Source: Comamonas sp.
Lineage (GTDB): Bacteria; Pseudomonadota; Gammaproteobacteria; Burkholderiales; Burkholderiaceae_C
Reading direction: 5' to 3'
DNA: 64,000 nt
NCBI GenBank assembly: GCA_015478895.1
Contig: JADMKK010000051.1
Span: 1 to 64,000 of the forward strand
The notes under the pieces were generated by a model. That model saw nothing but the letters and a program-made list of their open reading frames with translations. It made no database searches and was not told where the DNA came from. Below, piece after piece: positions 28,561 through 37,279 of this stretch. Position numbers and translations under genes: made by a program. Positions within the stretch are counted from its first letter, which is position 1; each line of letters starts with the position of its first letter.

Positions 28561-28598
28561 AAGGCCGATCTACTGCGGATAAGTAGATCGGCCTTTTT
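28561..28598 (+). terminator. strong terminator of the RND operon
   Basis: AAGGCCGATCTACT (28561-28574) pairs exactly with AGTAGATCGGCCTT (28582-28595), followed by Ts. The remaining gap to the Lrp gene holds AT-rich promoter-like sequence but no gene. Confidence 0.93.
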
Positions 28599-28789
28599 AC
28601 ATAAGCTCGAACGGCTGTGTCACATGGCAGCAGGCAAACGGTCAATTGCCTTGGCGATGAAATGGCGTTGAACAACTCCGGTAGGTGCTGCTTCCATGCC
28701 TGGTAGTGTGCATGTTGCGTTGCAAAAAATGCTGCTGCAGTGCTATGAATTTTCTATTAAAAAAGAAAAATAATCTTGATTTAGAATTT

Positions 28790-28810
28790 ATGCAGCAAAA
28801 TTTACTGCAT
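28790..28810. promoter_or_regulatory. palindrome overlapping the Lrp start codon
   Basis: ATGCAG (28790-28795) and CTGCAT (28805-28810) form a perfect inverted repeat around an AT-rich centre, and the second arm includes the start codon. Lrp/AsnC regulators bind AT-rich dyads and often repress their own gene, so autoregulation is a fair guess. No Shine-Dalgarno is visible before this start. Confidence 0.4.
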
Positions 28811-29264
28811 GGATAAAATTGACAGAAAAATTCTTGCTGAGCTGCAGCGCAATGCGCGGGCCAGCCTGCAAGAGATCGGCCAGGCCGTGGGCTTGAGCCC
28901 ATCGCCATGCTGGACACGCATCAAGCGCATGGAAGACGAAGGGGTGATTGAGGGCTACACCGTGCGTATCAACCCGCAGGCCGTGGGCTTGAACGATACG
29001 GTGCTGCTGATGGTCACGCTCAACAGCCACAGCGACAACACCCTGGAGAAGTTCGGCGAGCAACTGGCCAGCATCCCGGAAGTGGTGGAGGCGCACTTGG
29101 TGTCGGGCACCTATGACTATCTGCTGCGCGTCATGGTCGAGGACACGCGCGACTATGAGCGGTTGCTGCGTGAAAAGCTCTACAAAATCAAAGGCATTCA
29201 GCACAGCCAGTCCATGTTTGTGCTACGAACACTGAAGCGTGCAGAGATGCCCTTGGGCAACTGA
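28809..29264 (+). CDS. Lrp/AsnC family transcriptional regulator
   Basis: A 151-residue regulator. The N-terminal winged helix-turn-helix reads LDRKILAEL-like (IDRKILAELQRNARASLQEIGQAVGLSPSPCWTRIKRMEDEGVI), followed by the RAM effector-binding domain (VLLMVTLNSH, VSGTYDYLLRVMVEDTRDYERLL). Such proteins sense amino acids or related metabolites as octamers. It has no divergent partner gene. The RND operon lies upstream in the same orientation behind a strong terminator, so a link to it is only positional. Confidence 0.92.
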   Translation: MDKIDRKILAELQRNARASLQEIGQAVGLSPSPCWTRIKRMEDEGVIEGYTVRINPQAVGLNDTVLLMVTLNSHSDNTLEKFGEQLASIPEVVEAHLVSGTYDYLLRVMVEDTRDYERLLREKLYKIKGIQHSQSMFVLRTLKRAEMPLGN

Positions 29265-29551
29265 CTAGAAAAAAGTGAGCGGCATGCCGTGGTAGATAAA
29301 TGACTTCAAGACTTAATCATTGTGAAATCAAGGAAATACAATGGCATAAAGCTCTCATTTTTAAGCATTCAGTACGGCCGCGTCTGTATCTTTGTGGGGC
29401 GTTAGCGGTAGAAACTCCATGCTGCGCTGCAAACCTGTATTGCAACATCGGCCTTTGCCTACATGCGCGTGCGCAGGGGCCGCACTCGCTGCCTATGCCG
29501 CCATTGCGCAGACTGAAGTGGTGGAGCGTTCCACATACCAAGGAGTTTGCG

Positions 29552-29785
29552 ATGCCCATCAAACCACCCCCACTACCCGACGCAGCTGATCTGCCTGAAA
29601 TCGAAGTGGATGATGAATATGACAGCGTGCTGTCTGTGGCTATAGAGTCCACCGAACGCTTGACTGCGGAGGCTGAAGTCTCGGACACGCTGGAAGATAT
29701 TTCTGTGCAATCTTTTGAAGATGCGCCTTACTTGGGCCCTCTGGACTTCAACGATGGCCAGGAAATGGGCCGCCACCCCAGTTAA
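29552..29785 (+). CDS. small acidic hypothetical protein
   Basis: A 77-residue, strongly acidic protein (PEIEVDDEYDSVLSV, DTLEDISVQSFEDAPYLG) starting at ATG 29552 with a good AGGAG site six bases upstream. It has no membrane segment, signal or cysteine. Its stop overlaps the stop of convergent nsrR by two bases, so no terminator separates them. The 287-base gap before it (29265-29551) holds no other gene that I can support. Function unknown. Confidence 0.6.
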   Translation: MPIKPPPLPDAADLPEIEVDDEYDSVLSVAIESTERLTAEAEVSDTLEDISVQSFEDAPYLGPLDFNDGQEMGRHPS

Positions 29786-30222
29786 GCACCAAAAAATCGC
29801 CCTTCAATCCCCGGCATTCCTGTTTTTGTACGAATGACGTCCGCCAAGGTATAGCAATCCAGATGCTGCCAGAACGCCCTCAAAGCGCCATTCATGATGC
29901 AGGTCAGGGCGCACCCGCCTGTTAATTTGCATGCATTGTTTTGGCCTAAGCATTCCACCAGAGCAAAGTCTGGTTCCATGCTGCGCACAACGGCACCCAA
30001 GTTAATGCCATCAGGAGCCTGGCTCAAATGCAGGCCACCATTTTTACCGCGGATGGTTGTGATCCATCCTTTCTGTGACAACTGCTGAGAGACTTTCATC
30101 AGGTGGGCCTGAGAGATGTCAAAAGCCTTGGCAATTTCACTGATGGTGCAGAGCCGCTCACTGTGGGAGCCCGCGTAAATCAGGACGCGCAAAGCATAGT
30201 CAGTCAGGGTCGTGAGTCGCAT
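29782..30222 (-). CDS. nsrR: Rrf2-family nitric oxide-sensing repressor NsrR
   Basis: A 146-residue winged-helix protein. MRLTTLTDYALRVLIYAG is the classic NsrR/Rrf2 start. Cys 91, Cys 98 and Cys 104 (ECLGQNNACKLTGGC) are placed to hold the iron-sulfur cluster that nitric oxide destroys, relieving repression. Cys 108 is an extra cysteine. ATG 30222 was chosen because upstream in-frame sequence lies within nnrS and is not NsrR-like. It follows nnrS by 17 bases in the same direction, so the repressor is made in one operon with an NO-response gene. Confidence 0.9.
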   Translation of the reverse strand: MRLTTLTDYALRVLIYAGSHSERLCTISEIAKAFDISQAHLMKVSQQLSQKGWITTIRGKNGGLHLSQAPDGINLGAVVRSMEPDFALVECLGQNNACKLTGGCALTCIMNGALRAFWQHLDCYTLADVIRTKTGMPGIEGRFFGA

Positions 30223-30239
30223 AAGAGTGGCGGCAGATA

Positions 30240-31469
30240 TTAAGTGCGCTGTAGAGAAATGGGCTTGCCGGGGCGTTTGTCCGCCCGCGGTTGGGTCAGT
30301 ATGGGAATAAATCGCACGAGGTACACCGCAAAGGCCAGCATCCAGCAAGCAGCACTGGCATGGAGCCATGCAACATTACTGGTGCTTGCACTGAGTGCTG
30401 CTATGCGCAACACGATGGCTATGCACAGCAGATAAAAGCTGAGCAACATGTACCCATCTACCGACAAGGCTCGACCCGTATGCCCCAGCGCAGTTCGGGT
30501 CATCATGCCGAGGATCAGTGCGCCAAATCCGGCCATCGCAATGGTGTGTACGGGCCAAGACAGGCGTGTAGTCCATCCTGTGGTGTAGGCAGCAGTGGCA
30601 ATCAGCCCCAGCCCCATGCCTAAATAACCAAGGTACAAAATCCAGAGTAGCGGAGTCGTGCGTACAGCCCAAGGCTTCCAAGCCACCCAATGCCATAGCG
30701 TAAGCAGGCCGGCGGTTATAAAAAGCGCAGCAGCTGTGTTGTTAAATTGCAGTGGGATGCACGCAATGGCAAGCACCGTCAATGCGGATTGCCATTGGCC
30801 ACTGCGGGTGTGCTTGTCCAATTTCAGACCCGGTACGGCACGGCCCGCAAAAAAGGGAATCACTCTGCGCGCCAGCAGCAAGGCAATCACCAGCATGCAC
30901 AGCAGGCCCGTGAATAAACGCTGCATCAGCGTGGCGTAATCCCGCTGCTCCCAGATGGCGTAGAGAAAAGCGGCATTCGCCAACCCCATGCCTAGCAGTA
31001 GTGCAGGGAAAGCGTAGTTGTATTTGCTTTGGTGGGCCCACAGGCAGCGGGCAAGGGCGAAAGCCGCACCCGCAAAAAATGCCAAATCAGCGGCGCAGGC
31101 AATCGCAAAAGCAATATCTCCGGGAAACAAAAAACCTATACGGGCAATGCACCAGACGAGCGCCAAGCCTCCTAAGGCTTTGCCCTGCAGAGGATTTTTC
31201 CCCGTCCAGTTGGTGGTGGCGGTGAGTAAAAAACCTACGGCGACCGCCCCCACAAAACCCCACAGCATTTCATGGGCATGCCAGAAAACGCCCGACAGAC
31301 TGCCTTGCAGCCATTGCGGGGCAAACACCCACAAGGCCACAGCAACAACGGCCCATGTCGCACCACAAAGGTAAAGCGGACGAAAACCCAGTTCTAAAAA
31401 GTCTTGGAGTGAGGCTTTTAGGGGCGAGCTTTTTGCGGAGGCTTCTTCAATGTGAAGTAAATCTGCCAT
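30240..31469 (-). CDS. nnrS: NnrS family membrane protein
   Basis: A 409-residue heme- and copper-type membrane protein linked to nitric oxide resistance during nitrate/nitrite respiration. About twelve hydrophobic segments are visible, along with the family blocks FRPLYLCGA, WHAHEMLWGFVGAVAVGFLLTA, NWTG, ARRVIPFF and MMTRTALGHTGR. ATG 31469 gives MADLLHIEE; ATG 31526 is possible but overlaps the control region. It is transcribed away from napE, with an FNR box and a palindrome just upstream. Confidence 0.92.
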   Translation of the reverse strand: MADLLHIEEASAKSSPLKASLQDFLELGFRPLYLCGATWAVVAVALWVFAPQWLQGSLSGVFWHAHEMLWGFVGAVAVGFLLTATTNWTGKNPLQGKALGGLALVWCIARIGFLFPGDIAFAIACAADLAFFAGAAFALARCLWAHQSKYNYAFPALLLGMGLANAAFLYAIWEQRDYATLMQRLFTGLLCMLVIALLLARRVIPFFAGRAVPGLKLDKHTRSGQWQSALTVLAIACIPLQFNNTAAALFITAGLLTLWHWVAWKPWAVRTTPLLWILYLGYLGMGLGLIATAAYTTGWTTRLSWPVHTIAMAGFGALILGMMTRTALGHTGRALSVDGYMLLSFYLLCIAIVLRIAALSASTSNVAWLHASAACWMLAFAVYLVRFIPILTQPRADKRPGKPISLQRT

Positions 31470-31509
31470 GTCATAGCTTTCCGGTGGTTTCAAAACATAG
31501 ATGAAGAAT

Positions 31510-31532
31510 AGATATTTCCCGAGCAAATATCT
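31510..31532. promoter_or_regulatory. candidate NsrR operator at the nnrS promoter
   Basis: AGATATTT (31510-31517) and AAATATCT (31525-31532) are a perfect 8+8 inverted repeat with a 7-base spacer, 23 bases overall. Known NsrR sites are dyads of about 23 bases with AGATG(C/T)ATTT-like half sites. If the neighbouring FNR box sits at -41.5 for nnrS, this palindrome covers the -10 hexamer. That is where a repressor encoded in the same operon would act. Confidence 0.6.
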
Positions 31533-31550
31533 GGGGTAGGTGTAGATTGG

Positions 31551-31564
31551 TTGATGTACATCAA
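31551..31564. promoter_or_regulatory. FNR/Dnr box, nnrS side
   Basis: TTGATGTACATCAA matches the FNR/NNR consensus TTGAT-N4-ATCAA without a mismatch. Its centre is about 88 bases before the nnrS ATG and is placed well for activation of nnrS-nsrR under low oxygen or nitric oxide. Confidence 0.8.
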
Positions 31565-31699
31565 AATCACATGAATGACTGGCAGAGTGACTTTTTCTAG
31601 GTCTTACAGAGAGCAGCTTGTTTTTAAAAAGGTTTTTTGGTGAATGTCACGCAATTTTCTTGAAAATGGCTGATTTAGAGCAGTTTTGAAAATATCTAT

Positions 31700-31713
31700 T
31701 TGATATTCATCAA
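31700..31713. promoter_or_regulatory. FNR/Dnr box, napE side
   Basis: TTGATATTCATCAA is a second perfect TTGAT-N4-ATCAA box. Its centre is about 135 bases before napE. A -10-like CACTAA at 31733-31738 places the box near -40, the activating position. AATATC-N5-GATATT (31691-31707) overlaps it and might be a second NsrR-like site. Confidence 0.78.
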
Positions 31714-31841
31714 TTCAAAGCATCCTTGGGGCCACTAAAGTGCATGGCAATACCCACGGTAGTTGTGTGATGAAGTTAAGCGAGCGCTAAGCGCGTTGCG
31801 ACGTTTCACACCCAGCGAGCAGTCACCCAGAAAGGTGGACC

Positions 31842-32000
31842 ATGACTGATAAGAAAAATACTTCTTCGCGCAAAGAAGAGCTAAGGAGCTTTACCTTCCT
31901 CACCGTTGTCATGGCACCGGTGCTGGTCGGCGCTTTGATTGCCGCCTATGGTTTTGCGGTCTGGATTTTCCAGATGTTTGCAGGGCCGCCTCATGGCTGA
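31842..32000 (+). CDS. napE: periplasmic nitrate reductase accessory protein NapE
   Basis: A 52-residue protein starting at ATG 31842 behind AAAGGTGG. A charged, basic N-terminus (MTDKKNTSSRKEELRSF) precedes one transmembrane helix (TFLTVVMAPVLVGALIAAYGFAVWIFQM) and a short tail ending GPPHG. This is the typical NapE form. Its role in nitrate reduction is not well defined, but it opens napEDABC operons in Paracoccus and Cupriavidus. The last eight bases overlap the start of napD. Confidence 0.9.
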   Translation: MTDKKNTSSRKEELRSFTFLTVVMAPVLVGALIAAYGFAVWIFQMFAGPPHG

Positions 32001-32289
32001 TGCAGCACGAACAGCCAGCGATGAAATGCACATCGCCAGTTTGGTGGTTCATGTGCTGCCCGATGCGCTCAGTCAGATTGAACAGGCACTGAGCGCCTAC
32101 AAAGAGATGCAGGTGCACGGCACCCATCCCGACGGCAAATTGGTGGTAACGCTCGAGGGCGCAACCGCAGGAGAGATCATGGATCAGGTCTCCCAAATTC
32201 GGCAGATTGCAGGCGTGCTCAACGTCTCATTGGTCTACCAACATACAGAACCACGGCAATTACTCAATGAGGGAGTCAACCATGACTAG
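31993..32289 (+). CDS. napD: NapA signal peptide-binding chaperone NapD
   Basis: A 98-residue cytoplasmic ferredoxin-fold chaperone that holds the Tat signal peptide of NapA until the cofactor is inserted. It has the conserved core [12 protein letters not shown]...I...GKLVVTLEG...[12 protein letters not shown] and ends in acidic/His residues. ATG 31993 overlaps napE by 8 bases, and the 3' end overlaps napA by 8 bases, so all three are translationally coupled. Confidence 0.93.
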   Translation: MADAARTASDEMHIASLVVHVLPDALSQIEQALSAYKEMQVHGTHPDGKLVVTLEGATAGEIMDQVSQIRQIAGVLNVSLVYQHTEPRQLLNEGVNHD

Positions 32290-34777
32290 TACCCGTCGCG
32301 ATTTCGTTCGTCAATCTGCAGCGGCCGCCGCTGGCGCAGTGGCAGGCATTCCCATTCACGCGATTTCGCAGGACAAAAGCACCGCCAACGGCAATGCTCC
32401 GATGAAGTGGTCCAAAGCACCTTGCCGTTTTTGCGGTACAGGCTGCGGCGTGATGGTGGCAGTTAAAGACAATCATGTGGTGGCTACGCAAGGTGACCCG
32501 CAAGCGGAGGTAAACCGGGGCCTAAACTGTGTAAAGGGCTACTTCCTTTCCAAAATCATGTATGGCGAAGACCGCCTCAAGCAGCCTTTGCTGCGCATGA
32601 AAAACGGCCAATACGCTAAGGATGGTGAGTTCCAGCATGTGTCGTGGGACACCGCCTTTGATGTGATGGCGCATCACTTCAAGAAAGCGCTGAAAGACAA
32701 AGGCCCATCGGGCGTAGGTATGTTTGGTTCGGGCCAGTGGACGGTGTGGGAAGGCTACGCTGCCTCTAAGTTGTTCAAGGCAGGTTTCCGTTCCAACAAT
32801 ATCGACCCGAATGCGCGCCATTGCATGGCATCGGCAGTGGTTGGCTTTATGCGTACCTTTGGTATGGATGAGCCCATGGGTTGCTATGACGACATTGAAG
32901 CCACGGACACCTTTGTGCTGTGGGGCTCCAATATGGCGGAAATGCACCCCGTGCTATGGACACGGGTGACCGACCGCCGTTTGAGTGCGCCGAATGTGAA
33001 GGTGGTGGTGCTGTCTACTTTTGAGCACCGCTCCTATGAGCTGGCCGACATTGAGATGACGTTCAAGCCGCAGACTGACTTGGCCATTCTGAATTACATC
33101 GCTAACTACATCATCACGACAGGTCGCGTGAACAAAGAGTTCGTTGCCAAGCACTGTAATTTCAAGCGGGGCAACACTGACATTGGTTACGGCTTGCGTC
33201 CCGAGCATCCGCTGCAGCAAGCAGCCAAAAATGCCAAGGACCCAGGCGGTGCCACAGACATGACGTTTGAGGAGTACGCCAAGTTCGTCTCCACGTACAC
33301 CCTGCAATACACCACTGACTTGACCGGTGTGCCAGCGAATCGCCTGCAAGAACTGGCAGAGCTGTATGCAGATCCCAAACGCAAGGTGATGTCGTTCTGG
33401 ACGATGGGGTTTAACCAGCACACCCGTGGCGTGTGGGCCAACAACATGGTTTACAACATCCATTTGTTGACCGGCAAGATTGCCACCCCCGGCAACAGCC
33501 CGTTTTCTTTAACAGGACAGCCTTCGGCCTGCGGCACTGCGCGTGAAGTCGGGACGTTTTCGCACCGCTTGCCTGCAGATATGGTGGTGACCAATCCTGA
33601 GCACCGCAAAATCGCTGAGAAAATCTGGAAACTGCCGGAAGGCACGATTCCAGATAAGCCGGGTTACCACGCTGTACAACAGCACCGCATGCTGAAAGAC
33701 GGCAAGCTCAATGCATATTGGGTGCAAGTCACGAACAACATGCAGGCAGCCGCTAATATTGTTGAAGAGGGCTACCCGGGCTATCGCAATCCAGAGAACT
33801 TTATTGTGGTGTCGGATGCCTATCCCACAGTGACTGCCTTGGCGGCCGACCTGATCTTGCCCACTGCCATGTGGGTGGAGAAAGAGGGCGCTTACGGCAA
33901 CGCCGAACGACGCACGCATTTCTGGCACCAGTTGGTGCAAGCGCCAGGCGAAGCACGTTCCGACTTGTGGCAACTGATGGAGTTTTCCAAGCGCTTCAAG
34001 ATTGAAGAAGTATGGCCTGAAGAGTTGCTGGCCAAGGCACCGCATCTGCGTGGCAAGACCATGTTTGATGTGCTGTTCCGCAATGGCCAGGTGGACAAGT
34101 TCCCTGTGAGCGATTTGGAAGCTGGTTATAAAAACCATGAAGCTGAAGCCTTTGGCTTCTATCCCCAAAAGGGTTTGTTCGAAGAATACGCCACGTTTGG
34201 CCGTGGCCATGCCCATGACTTGGCCCCTTTCGATACTTACCACCAAGTACGCGGCTTACGTTGGCCGGTAGTCAATGGACAGGAAACCAAATGGCGCTAC
34301 CGCGAAGGAGCAGACCCGTACGTAAAACCTGGCAGCGGCTTTGACTTCTACGGACACAAGGACGGCAAAGCCATCATCTTCGGTTTGCCTTATGAGCCTG
34401 CGGCAGAAGCGCCCGACAAGGAATTCCCATTCTGGTTGTCAACGGGCCGTGTGCTGGAGCACTGGCACTCGGGTTCTATGACTCGCCGTGTGCCTGAGTT
34501 ACACCGCGCTGTGCCCAACGCGTTGTGCTATATGCACCCCGAAGATGCCAAGGAACTGGGCCTGCGACGCGGCAGCGAGGTAGAGATTGCTTCTCGCCGC
34601 GGTGCGATCCGTTCGCGTGTCGAAACACGCGGCCGTAACAAGCCCCCGCGCGGTCTGGTCTATGTGCCATGGTTCGACGCCAGCCAGTTAATTAACAAGG
34701 TGACCTTGGACGCCACAGACCCTATCTCGCTGCAAACCGACTTTAAAAAGTGTGCAGTGAAGCTGACCAAAGTCTAA
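32282..34777 (+). CDS. napA: periplasmic nitrate reductase catalytic subunit NapA
   Basis: A molybdo-bis-MGD enzyme that reduces nitrate to nitrite in the periplasm; 831 residues, normal length. A twin-arginine signal (TRRDFVRQ, residues 4-11) is followed by a hydrophobic Ala-rich stretch. Cys 48, 51, 55 and 83 hold the [4Fe-4S] cluster, and Cys 181 in NARHCMASA is the molybdenum ligand. The C-terminal domain includes the [23 protein letters not shown] block. Electrons arrive from quinol through NapC and NapB, both encoded next. Confidence 0.97.
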   Translation: MTSTRRDFVRQSAAAAAGAVAGIPIHAISQDKSTANGNAPMKWSKAPCRFCGTGCGVMVAVKDNHVVATQGDPQAEVNRGLNCVKGYFLSKIMYGEDRLKQPLLRMKNGQYAKDGEFQHVSWDTAFDVMAHHFKKALKDKGPSGVGMFGSGQWTVWEGYAASKLFKAGFRSNNIDPNARHCMASAVVGFMRTFGMDEPMGCYDDIEATDTFVLWGSNMAEMHPVLWTRVTDRRLSAPNVKVVVLSTFEHRSYELADIEMTFKPQTDLAILNYIANYIITTGRVNKEFVAKHCNFKRGNTDIGYGLRPEHPLQQAAKNAKDPGGATDMTFEEYAKFVSTYTLQYTTDLTGVPANRLQELAELYADPKRKVMSFWTMGFNQHTRGVWANNMVYNIHLLTGKIATPGNSPFSLTGQPSACGTAREVGTFSHRLPADMVVTNPEHRKIAEKIWKLPEGTIPDKPGYHAVQQHRMLKDGKLNAYWVQVTNNMQAAANIVEEGYPGYRNPENFIVVSDAYPTVTALAADLILPTAMWVEKEGAYGNAERRTHFWHQLVQAPGEARSDLWQLMEFSKRFKIEEVWPEELLAKAPHLRGKTMFDVLFRNGQVDKFPVSDLEAGYKNHEAEAFGFYPQKGLFEEYATFGRGHAHDLAPFDTYHQVRGLRWPVVNGQETKWRYREGADPYVKPGSGFDFYGHKDGKAIIFGLPYEPAAEAPDKEFPFWLSTGRVLEHWHSGSMTRRVPELHRAVPNALCYMHPEDAKELGLRRGSEVEIASRRGAIRSRVETRGRNKPPRGLVYVPWFDASQLINKVTLDATDPISLQTDFKKCAVKLTKV

Positions 34778-34798
34778 GAACAAGCCCTGGAGCGCACT

Positions 34799-35287
34799 AT
34801 GAAACTCATTCAAAAACTGGGAATGGCGCTGATGCTGTGCATTGGCGTGGCTACGGTCTCTGTGGCTGCAGATCCACTGTATGACAAGGCGCGTGGCACG
34901 ACTCCGCTGCTGGAAACCACGACGCCGCCTGTCTTGGGCAATGCGGTGAACGATGATGTGCGCCGCACACGCAATTATGCGCAGCAGCCACCTGTCATTC
35001 CTCACCGTATCGATGGCTACCAAGTCGATAAAAACTTCAACAAGTGCATGGACTGCCACTCGCGCAATAAAGCGGAAGCCTCACAGGCCGTGCCTGTCTC
35101 CATCACCCATTACCACGATCGTGATGGCAACACCTTGGAGCAGATTTCGACCCGTCGCTATTACTGCGTGCAGTGCCATGTAGGCCAAGAAAATGTGGCG
35201 CCTTTTGTCGAAAACAAGTTCCAGGATGTGGACAGCCTGCTCCTGAAAGCGTTGCAAAATTCTGCCAACGCGCTAAAGAAACACTGA
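34799..35287 (+). CDS. napB: diheme cytochrome c NapB, small subunit of nitrate reductase
   Basis: A 162-residue periplasmic electron-transfer subunit. A Sec signal peptide (about residues 1-24, ending SVAA) is followed by two heme c sites, CMDCH (Cys 83, Cys 86, His 87) and CVQCH (Cys 123, Cys 126, His 127). Axial His residues are provided by IPHR and THYHDR. It forms the NapAB complex. Both hemes need the Ccm machinery encoded a few hundred bases downstream. Confidence 0.96.
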   Translation: MKLIQKLGMALMLCIGVATVSVAADPLYDKARGTTPLLETTTPPVLGNAVNDDVRRTRNYAQQPPVIPHRIDGYQVDKNFNKCMDCHSRNKAEASQAVPVSITHYHDRDGNTLEQISTRRYYCVQCHVGQENVAPFVENKFQDVDSLLLKALQNSANALKKH

Positions 35288-35304
35288 CATAAGGCGGCCC
35301 AACT

Positions 35305-35943
35305 ATGCGAAATCTACTCAAGCGCTACTGGACGGTCATACGCCGTCCCAGTGTGCACTTCAGCCTTGGGTTCTTGACGATTGGTGGCTTTATTGCCGGC
35401 ATCTTGTTTTGGGGTGCTTTCAATACCGCCATGGAGCTGACGAACACGGAAAAGTTCTGTACTGGTTGCCACGAAATGCGTGACAACGTGTTTGCCGAGC
35501 TGCAAACCACCATTCATTACACCAACCGCTCCGGCGTGCGTGCCATTTGCTCTGATTGCCATGTGCCGCACAACTGGACAGACAAGATGGCTCGCAAGAT
35601 GCAGGCCTCCAAAGAGGTGTGGGGCAAGATCTTTGGTACGGTGGATACACCGGAGAAGTTCGACGCCAAACGTCTGGAGTTGGCACAGCACGAATGGACA
35701 CGATTGAAAGCCAATGATTCGTTGGAATGCCGTAATTGTCACAACTACGAATCTATGGACTTCACACGCCAAAGCCAGCGCGCGCAGAACATGCACTCCA
35801 CATATCTGGCCAACAAGGAAAAGACGTGCATCGACTGCCACAAGGGCATTGCACACAATCTGCCGCACATCCCACCTGGCTATGGGCCCAGCGATACACC
35901 CGGTCAAATGGTCCCTACACCTGTAGCAGGCACCAAGCCCTAA
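35305..35943 (+). CDS. napC: tetraheme quinol dehydrogenase NapC (NapC/NirT family)
   Basis: A 212-residue membrane-anchored cytochrome that oxidises quinol and passes electrons to NapB. One N-terminal membrane helix (about residues 21-40) is followed by four CXXCH motifs: CTGCH 52-56, CSDCH 82-86, CRNCH 142-146 and CIDCH 175-179. [16 protein letters not shown] is the family's quinol-site block. The stop lies four bases before ccmA. napGH, an alternative electron route, is absent. Confidence 0.96.
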   Translation: MRNLLKRYWTVIRRPSVHFSLGFLTIGGFIAGILFWGAFNTAMELTNTEKFCTGCHEMRDNVFAELQTTIHYTNRSGVRAICSDCHVPHNWTDKMARKMQASKEVWGKIFGTVDTPEKFDAKRLELAQHEWTRLKANDSLECRNCHNYESMDFTRQSQRAQNMHSTYLANKEKTCIDCHKGIAHNLPHIPPGYGPSDTPGQMVPTPVAGTKP

Positions 35944-35947
35944 GTTC

Positions 35948-36628
35948 ATGTTGAGTCAGCCGATGGCACCTTTGGGCTTGAAAATTTCAGGCTTTGGGTG
36001 CATTCGCAATGGGCGAGTCCTGTTGCGCAATATTGCTTTCAACCTCGACGCTGGCCAAGTCTTGCTGCTTAAAGGGGGCAACGGCAGCGGTAAAAGCACG
36101 CTGCTGCGCAGCCTTGCGGGCCTTATGTCGTGGCGCGCAGGGACGCTGACATGGTGCGGTGAGGCGGTGTCTGCAAGCACTCCCTCATTTCAACAAGAGC
36201 TCTCTTATTTAGGCCACCAATGCGGCATGAGTGATGCTTTAAGTGGCATGGAAAATCTGCGCTTCATGCTGGATTTGCAAGGTATAGTATGGCCCGCCGA
36301 GCGGGTTGCTTCTGTGCTCAAGAGTTTGAATATTGCTGAAGTGGCACAGCGGCCTGTAGGGCGCTTGTCGCAAGGGCAGCGCCGGCGGCTGGCTATTGCA
36401 CGGGTCATGCTCAGTGAGCGCCCATTGTGGTTGCTGGATGAACCCGACAATGCGCTGGATGTAAACGGCAGCGACTTTCTAGTCCAAGTTTTGGCTGAGC
36501 ATGCCAAAGCTGGGGGCTTAGCCATCGTAGTGAGCCACCGTGGATTAGTGGTGCCAAATACACCGACACAAGTTCTGGATTTGAGCGCCGAAGCTCCCCG
36601 CGCCATTTGTGTGGAGCCTGCATGCTAA
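35948..36628 (+). CDS. ccmA: heme exporter ATP-binding protein CcmA
   Basis: The ATPase of the CcmABCD complex, which releases holo-CcmE from CcmC during System I cytochrome c maturation. The 226 residues contain Walker A LKGGNGSGKST, the CcmA-typical signature LSQGQRRRLAIARVML and Walker B LWLLDEPDNALD. It starts four bases after napC, linking nitrate reductase and cytochrome maturation in one transcript. Its last seven bases overlap ccmB. Confidence 0.94.
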   Translation: MLSQPMAPLGLKISGFGCIRNGRVLLRNIAFNLDAGQVLLLKGGNGSGKSTLLRSLAGLMSWRAGTLTWCGEAVSASTPSFQQELSYLGHQCGMSDALSGMENLRFMLDLQGIVWPAERVASVLKSLNIAEVAQRPVGRLSQGQRRRLAIARVMLSERPLWLLDEPDNALDVNGSDFLVQVLAEHAKAGGLAIVVSHRGLVVPNTPTQVLDLSAEAPRAICVEPAC

Positions 36629-37278
36629 GTGCTGTAGTTTGGCGTGAGTTGCGCCTAGCGATGCGCCGCCCCGCTGATGCGTTGAGCAGCCTGGCATTTT
36701 TCATCATGGTGGGCAGCTTGTTTCCATTGGCTTTGGGGCCTGACAGTGCATTGCTGCGACAAATTGCACCGGGCGTGGTGTGGGTGGCGGCGTTACTGGC
36801 GGTGCTGCTAGGCCAGCATCGCTTATTCGAGAGCGACTATGCCGATGGCTCGCTGGAGCAATGGGCGTTGGCCAGATCGCCATTGCTCTTGTTGGTAGGG
36901 CTCAAAGTTTTGGCGCAGTGGCTGGTAGGCGTATTGCCTTTACTACTGGCAACGCCTTTGTTGGGGTGGCAGTACGGCTTAGAGGGTGACGTGATTGCCG
37001 TACTGCTGCTATCACTGGCACTGGGTACGCCCAGCTTGTGTATTTTGGCAGCCCTGGGTGCAGCGCTTACCTTGGGCTTACGGGGGCAGTTGTTACTCAC
37101 TTTGATCGTTTTGCCATTGAGCGTGCCCATTTTGATTTTTGGTAGTCATGCCGTGACGCAGGCCTTGCAAGGCTTGGCGGCTACCCCTTCTTTGAATTTA
37201 CTGGGCGCATGCCTGTGTTTGGCTTTACTGGCCGGGCCATGGGCGATTGCAGCAGCGCTGCGCTTGGCGCTGGAATGA
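36622..37278 (+). CDS. ccmB: heme exporter protein CcmB
   Basis: A 218-residue inner-membrane protein with six hydrophobic segments. The conserved CcmB pieces are RELRLAMRRPADALSSLAFFIMV, PGVVWVAALLAVLLGQHRLFESDYADGSLEQW and LPLSVPILIFG. It pairs with CcmA as the membrane half of the transporter. ATG 36622 overlaps the end of ccmA. ccmC begins immediately after its stop. Confidence 0.94.
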   Translation: MLSAVVWRELRLAMRRPADALSSLAFFIMVGSLFPLALGPDSALLRQIAPGVVWVAALLAVLLGQHRLFESDYADGSLEQWALARSPLLLLVGLKVLAQWLVGVLPLLLATPLLGWQYGLEGDVIAVLLLSLALGTPSLCILAALGAALTLGLRGQLLLTLIVLPLSVPILIFGSHAVTQALQGLAATPSLNLLGACLCLALLAGPWAIAAALRLALE

Positions 37279-37279
37279 T

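Noticed and set aside
29300-29551. In-frame upstream extension of the small acidic protein
   Set aside because: The extra 84 residues are basic, Cys-rich and unlike the acidic downstream part. A good ribosome-binding site precedes ATG 29552.
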